The translations under genes and the position numbers were made by a program. 64,000 bases of DNA from Paramacrobiotus metropolitanus (taxonomy: Eukaryota; Tardigrada; Eutardigrada; Parachela; Macrobiotidae), in assembly GCF_019649055.1 (NCBI RefSeq), contig NW_026570300.1:1-64000 (forward strand). The letters run 5' to 3'. Under the pieces are notes generated by a model. That model searched no databases. It was given only the letters and a program-made list of their open reading frames with translations, and was not told where the DNA came from. This document shows, one piece after another, positions 30,831 through 42,806 of the stretch. Each line of letters starts with the position of its first letter. The stretch's first letter is position 1.

Positions 30831-33800
30831 ATGATCAGGATGCGTGTCTTGCTCAGTCCCTCCGCTCGTCCCCTGCTCAAACACTGTTTTGGCGTTCCAA
30901 CCTCATCCAATGGATACTTCGCCTTGCCTAGCGTGTTCTTCAGCACGAAACCCGCGCATCCCATCGGGGACACCCGCATCTATCCCAGCGCGGCCGCCGC
31001 GGTGCAGGACATTCCCAACGGAGCGAAACTGCTGGTGGGCGGCTTCGGGTTGTGCGGGATCCCCGAAAACCTCATCGCGGCGCTGGTTAAGCAGGGGGTG
31101 AAGGATCTGACGGTGGTGAGCAACAACTGCGGTGTGGATGATTTCTGGCTGGGACTGCTGCTGCAGACTAAGCAGATCAAGCGGATGATTTCGTCATATG
31201 TCGGGGAGAATAAGGAGTTCGAGCGGCAGTATCTCAGTGGGGAACTGGAAGTGGAGTTAACTCCTCAGGTTGGGTTCGTAACATCTTACTGAATCTTACG
31301 TATACCGATGTAACTTATAGACGATATTTGATATTCTGTAAATTTATTGTTAATATGTTATAATATGTAAAGGTTTTGGTATCACTGAAAAATAACTGCA
31401 ATGCCCTGCTTTTTTTGCAATACTGCTAGATAACGACAAGTCGACAACGGTGTAGACGAGTGGCAAATTAGCAACACATGATCATGATATGGAAGTGACT
31501 CCGAAGTGTGCAATTGTGCATAACACTAACAGGCATATAGACAGGCATATCGACTAAATTAATTTAGATATTTAATTCATTTTTATCAAGTTTTCGTTCT
31601 GCTTGGCCTTGGTTTGCGATTGTTTATTATCAGTTGCTGTTTAATTAGATTTTTACCGACGGTCACGCTATAAGTTCTACTGTAAAATATTAATATCATT
31701 TTTTTTAATTTGGCAATCTGCGCATCTCAGAGTAGGCAAAGGAAAATCATGTGAATTTTTTCAGGGCACACTGGCTGAGCGCATCCGCGCGGGCGGTGCC
31801 GGCATCCCGGCCTTCTACACGCCCACCGCCGTGGGCACCCTGGTGCACGAGGGCGGCGCCCCCATCAAGTACGGGCCCAACAACAAGATCGACATCGCCA
31901 GCCGGACCCGCGAATCCAAAATGTTCAATAACCGCGAGTACATCCTGGAGGAGGCCATCACCGGCGACTTCTCCCTGGTCAAGGCGTACAAGGCCGACAA
32001 ACTAGGCAATCTGGTCTTCCGCAAGACGGCCCGCAACTTCAATCCGCCCATCTGCAAAGCCAGCCGCATCACCATCGCCGAGGTGGAGGAGATTGTGGAG
32101 GTGGGCGAGCTGGATCCGGAGCAGATCCATGTGCCGGGCATCCACGTGCACCGGCTGGTGCAGGGCGAAAAGTATGAGAAGCGGATTGAGCGTATGACGC
32201 TGAAGAAGGCGGACGAAGGGAAGGGAGGAGATGATTTGGATGCCATTATGAGGGAGAGGATTATCCGCCGCGCGGCCAAGGAGTTCAAGGACGGGATGTA
32301 TGCCAATCTGGGCATCGGGATCCCCATGTTGGCTAGCAACCATATTCCCCAAGGGATGAAAGTCCATCTGCAGAGGTATGTAAAGGACGCTTTCAGAAAC
32401 GGTTGAGGCTGTATTTGTTTCGCTTTTTTCAATAGTTTCTGTTTTTTTTATTGCCAAACGCATTGGGTTCTGTTTTCCGATATGAATTGGGCTTTCTGTG
32501 GGATGTAAACCGTAGAGAAAGTGACTGGAAAATTGCACTGCGATCGCGACGGTTTATTTTTCCATTTTTTGCTTATTTGAAATGAGTATTGGTTTTTTAT
32601 TTAAGCACCTTTCTGTGTTTCTAGGAAAGTTCTTATTTTATTTATTTTATTGAAGTACAAGTCTCTCACTATGGAGGTACAGTACTTGTACCTCACTGGA
32701 GTATTTAATCACAAACTTGGCTGTAGGAAAAAGTAAGTACAGTATGTATATGTAACAAATAATATTAAAATTATTATTATAAAATTAATATTACTTATTA
32801 TTATATTAACAAATAAATAACTGCAAGTTAGTTGAATCTTTGAGTATTTTGCTTTTAAAATAATTTTGATAGTTTGAACTTTAAAGGAACTTTGTTTTGA
32901 AGTTGCAATGGACTTAATGGAGTTTCTTATCCTTAGTAGAATGTTTTGGTAGCCACTGGTGACTGAACACTTGCAAGCTATAAACTGACGAATGCTTATG
33001 AGTTGTATCGTAGTGCAGGGACTGTTGGCCGTACACGTAATGGCGTAGTTGAAATACTCATTTATATTGGTTTAGATGATGGCATGGTTTTAACGATGAA
33101 TTCATGACAATAGTATGTGAACTGTTTTTTTTTACCAGAACCCCTTCTTAATTTTTAGTGAAAACGGAATTCTGGGTCTGGGTGAATATCCCACCAAGGA
33201 GCAAGTGGACGCCGATCTGATCAACGCCGGCAAGCAGACGGTGACGGTGCTGCCCGGCGCCAGTTATTTTAGCAGCGATGAATCCTTCGCGATGATCCGC
33301 GGTGGGCACATTCACTTGACGATGCTGGGCGCCCTGCAGGTGTCGAAGCGCGGCGATCTGGCCAACTGGATGATCCCCGGGAAGATGGTCAAGGGGATGG
33401 GCGGCGCTATGGATCTCGTGTCGGCCAGTGCAGCCGGAACAAAGGTGATGTGGTTCACCGTAGATTGGTTTAATTTTGGATAATGTTAACGGTGCTTGTC
33501 CGTATGTTGGTTGGTGCAGGCGTTCGAAAATATGTGTGGACCGATTTATAATCGTAACAGCGAATATCCGAGATAACATCGAAATATACGTTTAATAATA
33601 ATGAAGTAATAAGCTTGATAGTTTAATAATAAAATCGAAATGTTCGTTTAATACTTCTATGGAAATATTCGTGTGAGCAATAAAATTGTTTTTTGTATAT
33701 TTGTTTGAAAGCTGAACTTGTGAAGTAATGCAAAATGGTGGCTGCGTACATAAATTGTGTGCTATCGTAGTATGATGGCTATTAATGGCGTATGACGTAT

Positions 33801-34139
33801 TTTCGTGTCGAGGCTGTCGATTGCATTTTACTGCTCGAATTTTCCCAAGAGAAAGAAATTACATTTTTTCATTATTTATTCGTGGTTTCCGTATAGGTGG
33901 TGGTCGTGATGGAGCACACAACGAAGAAGAACGATCCCAAGATCCTCAACGAGTGCACACTGCCGCTGACCGGTAAAGGTGTCGTGGATATGATCATCAC
34001 GGAGAAGTGCGTCTTTGTCGTGGACAAGGCCAATGGAACACTGCGCCTGACGGAATTGGCGGAAGGAGTGGCGGTCGCCGATGTGATCGGCACGACGGGC
34101 TGTGAATTCGAAGTGGATGCCAATGTGAAAACCATGTAG
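30831..34139 (+). CDS. OXCT1: Succinyl-CoA:3-ketoacid CoA transferase, mitochondrial (SCOT)
   Basis: Four exons join in phase: 30831-31268, 31765-32375, 33159-33444 and 33897-34139, giving 525 residues, the usual SCOT length. The N-terminus ([16 protein letters not shown] and on) is an Arg/Ser-rich mitochondrial presequence. The A part begins at '[31 protein letters not shown]' and contains '[17 protein letters not shown]'. The B part has '[18 protein letters not shown]' and the active-site 'SENGILGLG', whose glutamate forms the enzyme-CoA thioester in the family. The C-terminus is 'TGCEFEV' and on. The enzyme moves CoA from succinyl-CoA to acetoacetate in the mitochondrial matrix, the committed step of ketone-body use. 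The active-site motif is split by intron 2 just after its first two codon bases. All key residues are present, so the gene looks functional. Confidence 0.97.
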
Positions 34140-35678
34140 GAAAATCCGGGGGAAATGGATTTATTTATTTTTCTGGGAACGGGGTGTCCGGTGATATTTG
34201 GCAGGCGGTGGAGGTTGTTTTTTATTGGGATTGGGTTTTATCGTCTTATCTGTATGACCGTATCTGACCGCGGCAGTGGATTATTTAAGGATGAATGCTT
34301 TTTCGCGGCGATAATTTGAGCAGTTGTTTTATGCTGGCATAATGGAAATAAATTTGATAGAAAGACGGACCCGACGTGCTAATTAGAGATTGATGCATGT
34401 ACGAGTACAAAAAGAGCATAAAACATATTCAAAAAAGCTCTGTTTTTATTTCAAATGCAGTTATGACAGTACGCGCTGTTATAATTATTGAACGTATTAA
34501 TTTTACTTCTGTTCCATATGATGCACTGTATGAAAGAATTTCTAATAAATATTGTGATGACACTAACCTCTGCGAAATGGCAATAGTTGTTTCCACCCTT
34601 AAGATTTTTTAAAATGAAAGAAATTAAAATGTAGCAGTTGACTGTGTCTGTATATTGAAGGATATCATCATAAGGATGGCGGTTGAATCTACATTGTAGC
34701 ACTACTTTGCAAATTTTTGCTGACCTACAGTCCATCTGGTCTGGTCAGTTGTATATCCTGTTTTAACACCAGCTTGTACAGTATGCTGTCTGTTCATTTT
34801 CGAAAAGGGACGCTGGAGACGGCAGCCGGCACAACCAGGATAAGGTCAGGCACACTATATGCCCGAGAATATTATATAGTGTGCCTATATTGGCGATCGA
34901 AGTATTCGGAATATTTCGGAAGCGTAACAAAACTTTCACTGCTCCATGCTCAGTCAGCAGTTACTTATCGACCCCAGTACATCAATCGCTTGGACAGAAT
35001 TTGATGTTCATAATTATTGAGTTTAAACCGATGACAGAGCGTTATCAATATAGGTTTGAATTTTATTTACGGCTCCAGCGTTGGACTTCACATTAATAAG
35101 GCTTACAGTGTAAATCTGAGGTACGTAAAAATGGTTATCGCGTGTTGTATTTTCTCTAAGACCAGGAGAAAGAACTTAGTCATTATCGTGTTATATTTTC
35201 TATGATACTGCATTTTTTAAGAAGAACATCTTTTTTCCTCAGTTTTGTTTTTTGTCAACATAGTTTAGCGAATCTCTTCGGATGCTGGAAAACGCACGAA
35301 ATTAGCGTAACAGTCGGCGAAAAAAATCTTGAAAAGTTCGGCTAACAGAGAATTAGCAACACTTTCTAACGTAATGAAAACCATTAAAATTCGCTGCTTT
35401 GTATTAACAGTTATTTTTATATGCTTAGATGTACTTACACATTCTGCCCGATATTGTACTTGTGCCAGAAATTAAAGGTCAGCAGATAAGATAAGATAGC
35501 GGACAAACTTTATATGCGTCATTTCATAAACACAGAATCATCACGATGCCAAGAAGCAGTTTTCGATTAGCATATGTATCGTAGATAATGTCTTAAGTAC
35601 TTACAAATTAAGATGCAGCCCAAGGGAGAAGAAATCCATAACAAATTAAAAATGCTTTACAATTATCCCAGAATGTAT
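34140..35678. other. Intergenic, no gene seen
   Basis: An AATAAA lies at about 34348, following the SCOT stop. After that about 1.2 kb shows no supported coding frame. The only structured feature found is the hairpin at 34848-34886. Confidence 0.5.
34848..34886. repeat. Inverted repeat with 13-bp perfect arms
   Basis: The arms aggcacactatat and atatagtgtgcct flank a 13-base loop. Isolated in non-coding sequence; possibly the core of a small foldback element or a regulatory hairpin. Confidence 0.7.
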
Positions 35679-36071
35679 CTATATCCGTACAGCGGTTGTC
35701 GGCTGTGTCGGGCTCCTCGTGGTCAGCTCCGGTCCGTCGGTGCGTATATAGGGTTTCAGCCCGAACACAAACTCATTCTCCCCCAGCAGCACCAGGCGCG
35801 CTGTCTGTCCGAATCCCGCCGACTGCTTCTGCATTTCATGGGCGGCGGATTGCTCCGCCTCCTGGCGAGCCATCTGCAGGGCGGGATGGAGATAATATGC
35901 GGGGAGATATCCCTGGGATAACTGTCCGTATTGGCGAGCCAATAGGGCCGCGTACGCCGTGCCGGGATCATAGACAAACTGGGCGTCACTAACAGGGAAG
36001 CGCCGGCATAAGCCGAATATGAAGACGGACACGATACCGACGCGCACGGCCGGAGAGAAATCGAGTTTCAT
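35679..36071 (-). CDS. Small secreted protein, unknown
   Basis: An intronless minus-strand frame. The ATG at 36071 is preferred because it gives a signal peptide (MKLDFSPAVRVGIVSVFIFG and on, cleavage probably after 'PVSDA'). An upstream ATG at 36152 would add 27 residues and hide it. The mature part is about 100 residues with a Tyr/Ala/Gln-rich segment ('YAALLARQYGQLSQGYLPAYY') and a short amphipathic helix, no cysteine pattern and no known domain. A TATAAAA box lies at 36113-36107 on the same strand, which would give a very short 5' UTR. I do not recognise the family. Confidence 0.5.
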   Translation of the reverse strand: MKLDFSPAVRVGIVSVFIFGLCRRFPVSDAQFVYDPGTAYAALLARQYGQLSQGYLPAYYLHPALQMARQEAEQSAAHEMQKQSAGFGQTARLVLLGENEFVFGLKPYIRTDGPELTTRSPTQPTTAVRI

Positions 36072-36106
36072 GACGTCATTCGGACGGGTAGAGACTGATG
36101 TGCGGA

Positions 36107-36113
36107 TTTTTAT
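36107..36113 (-). promoter_or_regulatory. TATA box candidate for the small secreted-protein gene
   Basis: A TATAAAA string on the minus strand, about 36 bases ahead of the preferred start codon. Spacing implies a leader of only about ten bases if used with a standard start point, so the assignment is tentative. Confidence 0.35.
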
Positions 36114-36152
36114 ACGGGGATCATGTCGTGCAGGGAGTATGACCTTTATCAC

Positions 36153-36990
36153 TACATGGAGGACATCCTAATTTAGTGTACTTATGACTTTACTGCGCTT
36201 TGTGCTTAGTCCTCTTGCGCAGTATACTTCCCTAGTCTTGTATGATACGCATAACATTGTCATATTTACCGATAAAAGTTTTGGTCTCCCGATGCTTAGT
36301 AACTTTGCATGGCATGTATCTATTTGTATATTTTGTAAGTATACTACAGTGTAACCCGTAAGTTGCATCTGTATGAATACGAGTGTAAGTAGACCTGCAT
36401 CGTAATAAAAACAGCAATGTGCATACTGTGCTGTGACATACGAACATAATTATTAATAAAAATAGTTATTTATTTATATGTGTTGTTTCTAGGCGTATAT
36501 GACTTTGTTTCTAGGCGTGTAACTTGTATGCTTTAAATATCTATAGACTGTACTTAGTAGATGAATTTTTAAGTGCTCGTAAGTCGTAATCAATGAAATG
36601 CACCGGTGATTAAGCAAGCGAAACTTCATAACAGCAAAGGGCTTGTGCACACCATCAAACTTCTGAAATTTACCATTATTTACAGAAGTGTAATAACCGT
36701 ACTGTTATTCCTATTCGCAAACTGGTAAGATATACCATACCTAATACCGAAGATATACCGAAGTTCTATATCGTGCTTTTCATGTTCTAAGAATTGGTTT
36801 GAATTTGCTTGTACTTTTGCTCTAGTTCATGTTTTTCAGTGAGTGGTGGATCATTAAAGTACCAACTGCACCATATAATTACTTGTAAAGTTGTAAGGAA
36901 CGTTAATTATTTAGTTTCAAATTTTCGCATAAAAACAAGTGCGCACGTATACGTACCAAAAAGTTCTAAGCAAGTCTTGCGAAATTACAG
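36153..36990. other. Intergenic, no gene seen
   Basis: AT-rich sequence. A direct repeat of about 15 bases (tttctaggcgt core) occurs twice around 36485-36520. No supported coding frame. Confidence 0.4.
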
Positions 36991-38483
36991 ATGCCAGACA
37001 ATATACCTGTCGACGCAAATCTTGTTGTTTGCAGGAACGCTAGAATGGGAAAAAAGAAACTACGAAAGCATAAGAAACGACAGATACGTCCGCTTCCGAC
37101 CGGCACTGTTTGGGTAAATGATTGGTCCAGCTTGAACTGCAATAATCGACAATCTTCCACTTTCGCGACATTGGCCAACAGCGATTTGACAGCCCAAACC
37201 ACACCCAATGCCTTCCAGCAAATGCCGAACGAGATACTGGCGGAGGTGTTCCACTGCGTTAACAGTTCCACCCATGACGACTTCAAACGGTTGGTGAAAC
37301 AATGGTGCAAAACCCTATCACATGCAGATGTATATAGGATATCACACACCGGTAACAATATGTATGTTAGTATTTGTTATTCAGTGGTTAATCTTAACTG
37401 AAACAGTAATGGTGTGAAATTTAAAAAATTAAACATATGAACTGCAGATACTCTGTTACACTGTGTTATTTGTACAGCAGTATTTAATTTCTGTGTTTAC
37501 TTATAGTAACTGGTAACTGTATTTTCAGGGTATGCGCACGCTGGTACGCCATTCTTTCCACTCCTCCATTCGCCACCAACGTCACACTGTATGCTCTCCC
37601 GGACATCCGTCGCTGCCAACATCGCGTCGACATGTGGGACACCTGCTGGAGAGGGCACTGCACGATCGAGCGCCGCACCATTCGGCGCCGTTGCGCCCTC
37701 ACTAAACCCAGCAGCTTGACCTTTCGGGCCTACCCCCGGGACGCCGCTGGCCGTCCACCAGCGCCACTTTACTGCCGAATGCCCTGTGACCTTTGGGACT
37801 GGCTGCCTCACACCCTCACCAAGGTCACCATGTCGTCCATCCACGTCCGCTTGGCCAGTCTCGTCCAGCTGGCACGCACCTGTCGGGAGATCGTCCTGGC
37901 CAACGTGGAAGTCGCCGGTATTACGTCCATGGAGGAAAGACTGATGTGGGGTGGGCGGTATGAGTTGCGCTGGCCGGATATCGAGCAGTCAGGGGTGTAT
38001 CGGGATTTCAGCTACCGGCTAGTTGTGCAGCGGGCGGTACTTCCCGGGGATGGTTTTATGGAGAGCATTTGGAAACTGATTGAGCGATTAGTGGCCGGGC
38101 AGATGACGGAAAAAACCACTTATTTGCAGCTGATACATGACTGCATAATGGAAAACTTGCAGGAAGCTGATGAAGATCGGAGGGCCCCCGTGGATTTGTT
38201 TGTCCAAAAGGTCATCCTTAGGTAATGGTAATGTTTTATATTCACACGAAAGCGTTCGATACGATTCCTGCCGTATTCACTGCAGTGTAAAAGCGCTTAA
38301 GATGTGGTGATAAGGATTTCTTATTACAGTAGGAATACGGACATTCCTTCGACACTGCTCGACCATATTGACGGCAATTTTCCATGGATCACGCTGACCG
38401 CCGCCACATTGCTGGAGCTGGCTACTGGGCTGAAAAGCCTTTTGCGTAAACCGTTCGAGCCGCTATATGTTGTTGTTGGTTGA
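36991..38483 (+). CDS. F-box-like protein, paralogue of the gene at 58-62 kb
   Basis: Three exons join in phase: 36991-37361, 37529-38221 and 38330-38483, giving 405 residues. The N-terminus is basic ('KKKLRKHKKRQ'). Residues about 75-130 match an F-box pattern: 'FQQMPNEILAEVFHCV', then after the first intron 'VCARWYAIL', the usual 'VC..W..I' end of the motif. The rest shows no recognised substrate-binding repeats. F-box proteins link substrates to SKP1-CUL1 ubiquitin ligases. Both introns are in phase 2 and sit at the same places as in the gene at 58-62 kb (there too exon 2 opens with a base plus 'VC..W..ILST'), so the two genes are related by duplication. No break was seen; it looks intact. 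Confidence 0.7.
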
Positions 38484-39965
38484 GTTGTTGTTACAGTTAG
38501 TAAAATGTTAATAACTGTAATATTGTTTATTAGACGGTTTTTAAATTATAAAGTTGATAATTATAATGTTGTTAAACTGTAATGGGGATAAGCAAATTGA
38601 CAAAGAAAGAACTAAGAAACTGTAGCGTTGATAAGAAACTGTAATGTTGACAACAAAAATGTTGTTGATTACAATTAATGTTGAATAATGACTAATGTGA
38701 TTCAGACCTAATTCAGATCGTAATAATACTTCATTGTGGATAACAGTTTCACATTGTGGGCATCAATGTGCACCATGCAGTAGGCATCTATAAAGTAATT
38801 ATAAACACTTAACTGTAATTCGGCAACTCAAAAGTGAGCAGGTGCTGTTGTCCCGGCAACTGGCGCGATGATCGGCATTTTAGCCTTTCGTTGTTCTTCA
38901 TGGTTCGCGTTAGAAATTAAAACCAAACGATAAAACCAAAAAATTAATACAAGTGATAGCACAAGTGTTCTGTTAAGTACAAAATCTGATACATCTTAAA
39001 GTGGAAACATTTAATTTGGCACCCCATTTACGGCAAACTATTCGGGTCTGAAAATCGCGAAACATTAATTTCATATTTTATATGTATTGTCGGTAAACAC
39101 GCTATGATCCCTGTTTCCTGGCACTTCCGGTTTACTTGTGTACTTAACAAAGTGTTTGCATATTTCGAGCTCTCGCAGAAAGATCATGGAGAGTATATAT
39201 GCGACTCGTTTGAAGTCACTGGTTTGCGCACTGCGAGTACAGACTGCATTAAACTACAAAAATTATTGTATAAATATAACACCTGAAACCGGACTGATTT
39301 AATATGGTGCCGGTTCACGATCTTTCCCGGTATGATAGGACTATGAATTTCAAGTTTTATGCGGATTTTGTGGTTACTTCAATTCGAGAAAGCTTTAGTA
39401 CCGATTGGTTTGGTTTTTTTAGGTGAGTCGCTATTCTTGATGTTTTTTCGATGAAAAGACTAGTACAGTAAATAGCTTCCGTGAATGAACGTGGGGCAAT
39501 AATTAATATTCTTAGAAGGACTAGGCTCAAATAAAAATACCTACATGATTTTTATTCACCAATAGCCATGATAATGCATAACACTTATCGTATTTTACGA
39601 GTAGCAATCTCTCAATAACACAAGTTCTGCTTATTGTATTGTTAACTTAGTATGAAGTAATAAGAGAAATCAGATTTGTATCAGGGAATTTGGATTTTGC
39701 GATAAGTTCCACGTGGTTTTCTTGTTGCTAGTCCTATCGTAGTTGTGAATCTATCGGTCTCGTCTTATCGCTGTGCGTTAACTACATGTACACTAATTCA
39801 GAATTACGAAACTTACTTTCCTGCACATGAAAACTAGTATAAAACTTTGGAATTTTTACTGGCACCTAGAATCCTTTGTAGTAACAATTATCGTTTTACT
39901 ACTGACACAGCTTGTCGCTTCGTAGTAGGAGTTTGTAATTTCATAATACTGCCGATTCTTTAACC
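38484..39965. other. Intergenic, no gene seen
   Basis: About 1.5 kb. The first 200 bases repeat short aactgtaatgttg/gttgataa words. No supported coding frame. A TATA box for the LRR gene lies near the right end. Confidence 0.4.
39838..39844 (+). promoter_or_regulatory. TATA box candidate of the LRR gene
   Basis: TATAAAA, 122 bases before the start codon of the LRR gene. It would place the transcription start near 39868 and leave a leader of about 100 bases. The spacing is reasonable, but there is no other evidence. Confidence 0.4.
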
Positions 39966-40546
39966 ATGATCCAAATTTTCGTATGTGCCCTTATCGGCAT
40001 AACGCTATTTTGCTGCACTGTTATCGCCCAGCTACCGCAGCGAACGTGCCTCTCTGATTGGTCGTGGTCCGTCAAAGGACAGTGGGACTACGGCGTTATA
40101 TGCAGGTACACTCCCATCACACAGTTTCTGGCCGATTACTCATCAAATCCTAATGCAATCCCGGACAACGTTATACGAATAATCATTAAGTGTCCCGGAC
40201 CGCCATTCGTTGAAAAGTGGGCCAATCGCACCGAACGGGTGTATTGTAATCGCTTGCGCACCGACCACGCCAGTCTGCCTTTTCGCAACCAACTGGCTTG
40301 GGTTAGCTTGACCGGATTCACCGGAGAGGGCGAACAACGACCGCCGATCCGGCAGTTTCTACAACATGTACACAGTACCATCCAGGTACTCTCCATTCGG
40401 TTTTCGAGAATCGGCTACGTGGATGCCGATTTCTTTAACGCCTATAAGAAGTTAGCGTACCTTGACCTTTCGGATAACGACATTTACGACATCGCGCCTG
40501 ACACCTTTCTGTCCGTGGAATTCGCCAATGGCGATTCACCGTTCTC

Positions 40547-40550
40547 CTAC
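40547..40550. repeat. Left target-site duplication (CTAC)
   Basis: CTAC directly before the left LTR is matched by CTAC at 44898-44901 directly after the right LTR. Four-base duplications are usual for gypsy-group integrases. Confidence 0.85.
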
Positions 40551-40914
40551 TGACGGAATATAGCAGTACAGTACGTAAAGTGACGGCTTGACTCGTACTT
40601 TCTATTATTCGCTGTACATTCTCGATCTTTCCTTTTGTGCTCGGATATACTTTTGGTTTGGTTTCTACACGGATGCGCCGTGTCTATATAAGTTCGTGAG
40701 TGGCAGTATTTTACATCATCAGTTCTCTCAGGACGAGTTTTGGCAGTTTCGGAGTTTCTAATTAAATTATCGTCGGAGATGCAGTTCTCGCTTCGCATAG
40801 ATTCGTAGACTTAGCTATGCCACATTGAGATTATCAGCTCATACTCTGTCGTTGAGTAGGTCGGTAGGATAGATTATTACGGTAATTATTCCTATCGTAC
40901 TGATCTCTCCGTCA
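40551..40914 (+). repeat. 5' LTR, 364 bp
   Basis: Starts TGACGGAATATAG and ends CTCTCCGTCA; the 6-bp ends TGACGG/CCGTCA are inverted. It contains TATATAA at 40685-40691 and a TCAGTT initiator-like site at about 40719-40724, suited to drive the element's transcript. Confidence 0.95.
40685..40691 (+). promoter_or_regulatory. TATA box in the 5' LTR
   Basis: TATATAA, followed about 36 bases later by TCAGTTC, an initiator-like sequence. The same pair recurs in the 3' LTR and could read out into the right half of the LRR gene. Confidence 0.6.
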
Positions 40915-40932
40915 TGGCGCCCACCGATGTTC
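40915..40932 (+). other. Primer-binding site of the LTR element
   Basis: tggcgcccaccgatgttc directly abuts the LTR end. TGGCGCCC is the usual start of a site pairing with a lysine-type tRNA 3' end, but the rest does not match a standard tRNA closely enough to name the primer. Confidence 0.7.
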
Positions 40933-41745
40933 GAACCTTTCCGATGGCTTAGCTAAGTAAACTGTGATTGAAATTGTGATTGTGAATGTTGGCTTCTAGA
41001 AAGTGCTCAGTCCGGGTACAACTGTACTGACTGGACGGATGTCCGGGCAGCTGGTCTGCCGTCTGGACGCCTAAACGTTAGTAGTCCGGGTACTGGCGAC
41101 GCTTTGGTAAGGAAACCCTGCTGATTCGTGCCTGCGACCCACGGCGAAAACCTGTAAATGTCCGGGGCTTTGCCCCGTCTGGACGCTGAGCAGTTTGTCC
41201 TGCCAGCAGGGCGATGCAGGGATAACCTGTAGATCGACCCATGAGCACTGAAGTGAATGAAATGAAAATGAAATGAATATTGAACTGATGAAATGACGAA
41301 AGTGAATTGATGAACTGATAGTGAAGCAGGTTCTCGTAGCCACTGGCCAGGGCAAGAGTTACCTAGAAATCTGAAGCGTAGCGGTTACGTAACCGACTGT
41401 GAGTAGACAAGAGTTCGAAAGCAGTTTCCTTGAGCTAAAGTTTTTATATGCCAGAGCAGTGCCTGCGCATATACAGTGTACACAATCTTGAGCTATAGTT
41501 TTGTATGCGAGAGCGAAAAGCGAGAGCATACAGGTGCACCTATCGTAGCGTAGCCATACAGCCAGAGCAGTTGCGAGTGCTGTGAGCGGTGAGAGAACAC
41601 CGACGATCAAAATCTCTTCTGAAGTATCCGGGTTAGAACAAAGAGTCAACCCGGTAGTCAGCGTAACGAACACTGAAAACAAAAGCGTAGCTGAAGTTTC
41701 CGCGTAGGGACAAAAGCTTACCGGATAAAACCTGAAGCCAGTGCA

Positions 41746-41925
41746 ATGGACACGGCTAAATTGAATAGAATGGAAAGTGATGCGTCGACTGCATACGATA
41801 ATGCAGCAGATCGAAACGAAACTGAACGTACTGGTTTATTTCAAAATGGAAATGCCGTACAGTTTGGTGGAATCGCAGAAAATGAAGAATTCTGGAGTGA
41901 TATGCACCCGTTGCAGGGGAATTGA
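41746..41925 (+). CDS. N-terminal piece of Gag, frame-shifted against the main gag ORF
   Basis: An ATG opens a 59-residue hydrophilic frame (MDTAKLNRMESDAS and on) that ends at a TGA overlapping the main gag frame. The main frame is open from 41901. Sense continues smoothly if the reader moves back one base within 41901-41915, so this is one Gag split by a one-base indel or by -1 frameshifting. Confidence 0.5.
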   Translation: MDTAKLNRMESDASTAYDNAADRNETERTGLFQNGNAVQFGGIAENEEFWSDMHPLQGN

Positions 41926-42806
41926 TTGAACTGTCGCTTGACCAGAATAGGTTTGAAGCAGCAGTTGAGTATTGGGATGTCAAAATTGATGATGAAATGA
42001 ATGTTAATGAATTAAAAGAGATTGCTTGGGCATCTCTATATACTGCACTAGCCTTGCAAAGGAAGTACAGTAACGCAAATCGTATCTGTCATGCACTGAA
42101 CGGCCGCAATACAGACATGGAAATAAGCAACAGTGCTCTAACAGCTGAACTGGTTAAACTGCGCAATAAAACTGGGAGTGTAGAAAATAAATGTCGCATT
42201 GAAAAAACACGAGCAGATGAACTGATGAAACGTCAGCTAGCTCTGTTGACAAAAATGGAGGAAATGCAACAAAAACCTGCTATCCGTGAAAAACTGCAGT
42301 ACCCGCAAGTGTACGAAGGTATACAAGAAAGCGGTAAAGTAGAACGTTTCATAATGGACTGTGAACGATGCAAAGATTTGAATGGCTGGACTGAGAAACA
42401 ATTGATTGAAAAAGGACTGTCGTACGCACTGAAAGGTGACGCGTATTTGTGGTATGTCGAAAACAGAAAATTAAATCCAGATAAAGACTGGATTTACTGG
42501 AAGACATTGTTAGTTAATCACTTCTCATCGGAGAGTGACCCGGCCGAAGTACGGCAAGCGATGTACGCACGTGCCTTCACAGAGGAAGACACAGTCAACT
42601 CGTACGTTGATGGCTTTCTGAATTGGTTCAATACTTTAAATACGAAAGAAGAAGAACGAGTTTCAGTACTCGTTCAGGGACTGAAGAAAACCCGAATGGA
42701 GTGGTATGGCAAGCTGGTCATATCAAAACCTAAGACTGTTGAAGACGTTATGGCACAGCTGAAAACGCTGTACGCACTGAAAGTGCAACGAAATGTACGA
42801 AAATGA
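41901..42806 (+). CDS. Gag of the non-autonomous LTR element
   Basis: The main gag frame has about 300 codons and no good ATG at its start. An N-terminal coiled coil ('LTAELVKLRNKTGSVENK' and following) is followed by a retrotransposon Gag core ('RFIMDCERCKDLNGWTEKQL', 'GDAYLWYVENRKLNPDKDW', 'HFSSESDPAEVRQAMYARAF', 'SYVDGFLNWFNTL', 'ERVSVLVQGLKKTRMEW'), typical of the gypsy group. It would assemble the particle. The stop overlaps the next ORF's start as ATGA. Confidence 0.8.
   Translation, partial: YAPVAGELIELSLDQNRFEAAVEYWDVKIDDEMNVNELKEIAWASLYTALALQRKYSNANRICHALNGRNTDMEISNSALTAELVKLRNKTGSVENKCRIEKTRADELMKRQLALLTKMEEMQQKPAIREKLQYPQVYEGIQESGKVERFIMDCERCKDLNGWTEKQLIEKGLSYALKGDAYLWYVENRKLNPDKDWIYWKTLLVNHFSSESDPAEVRQAMYARAFTEEDTVNSYVDGFLNWFNTLNTKEEERVSVLVQGLKKTRMEWYGKLVISKPKTVEDVMAQLKTLYALKVQRNVRK

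Noticed and set aside
31815-32538. Minus-strand open frames opposite SCOT exon 2
   Set aside because: The plus strand is clearly SCOT; the antisense frames are by-products of its codon bias.
40547-40798. Minus-strand 83-codon frame in the LTR, repeated in the second LTR
   Set aside because: It is duplicated only because the LTRs are identical; it has no features of a gene.
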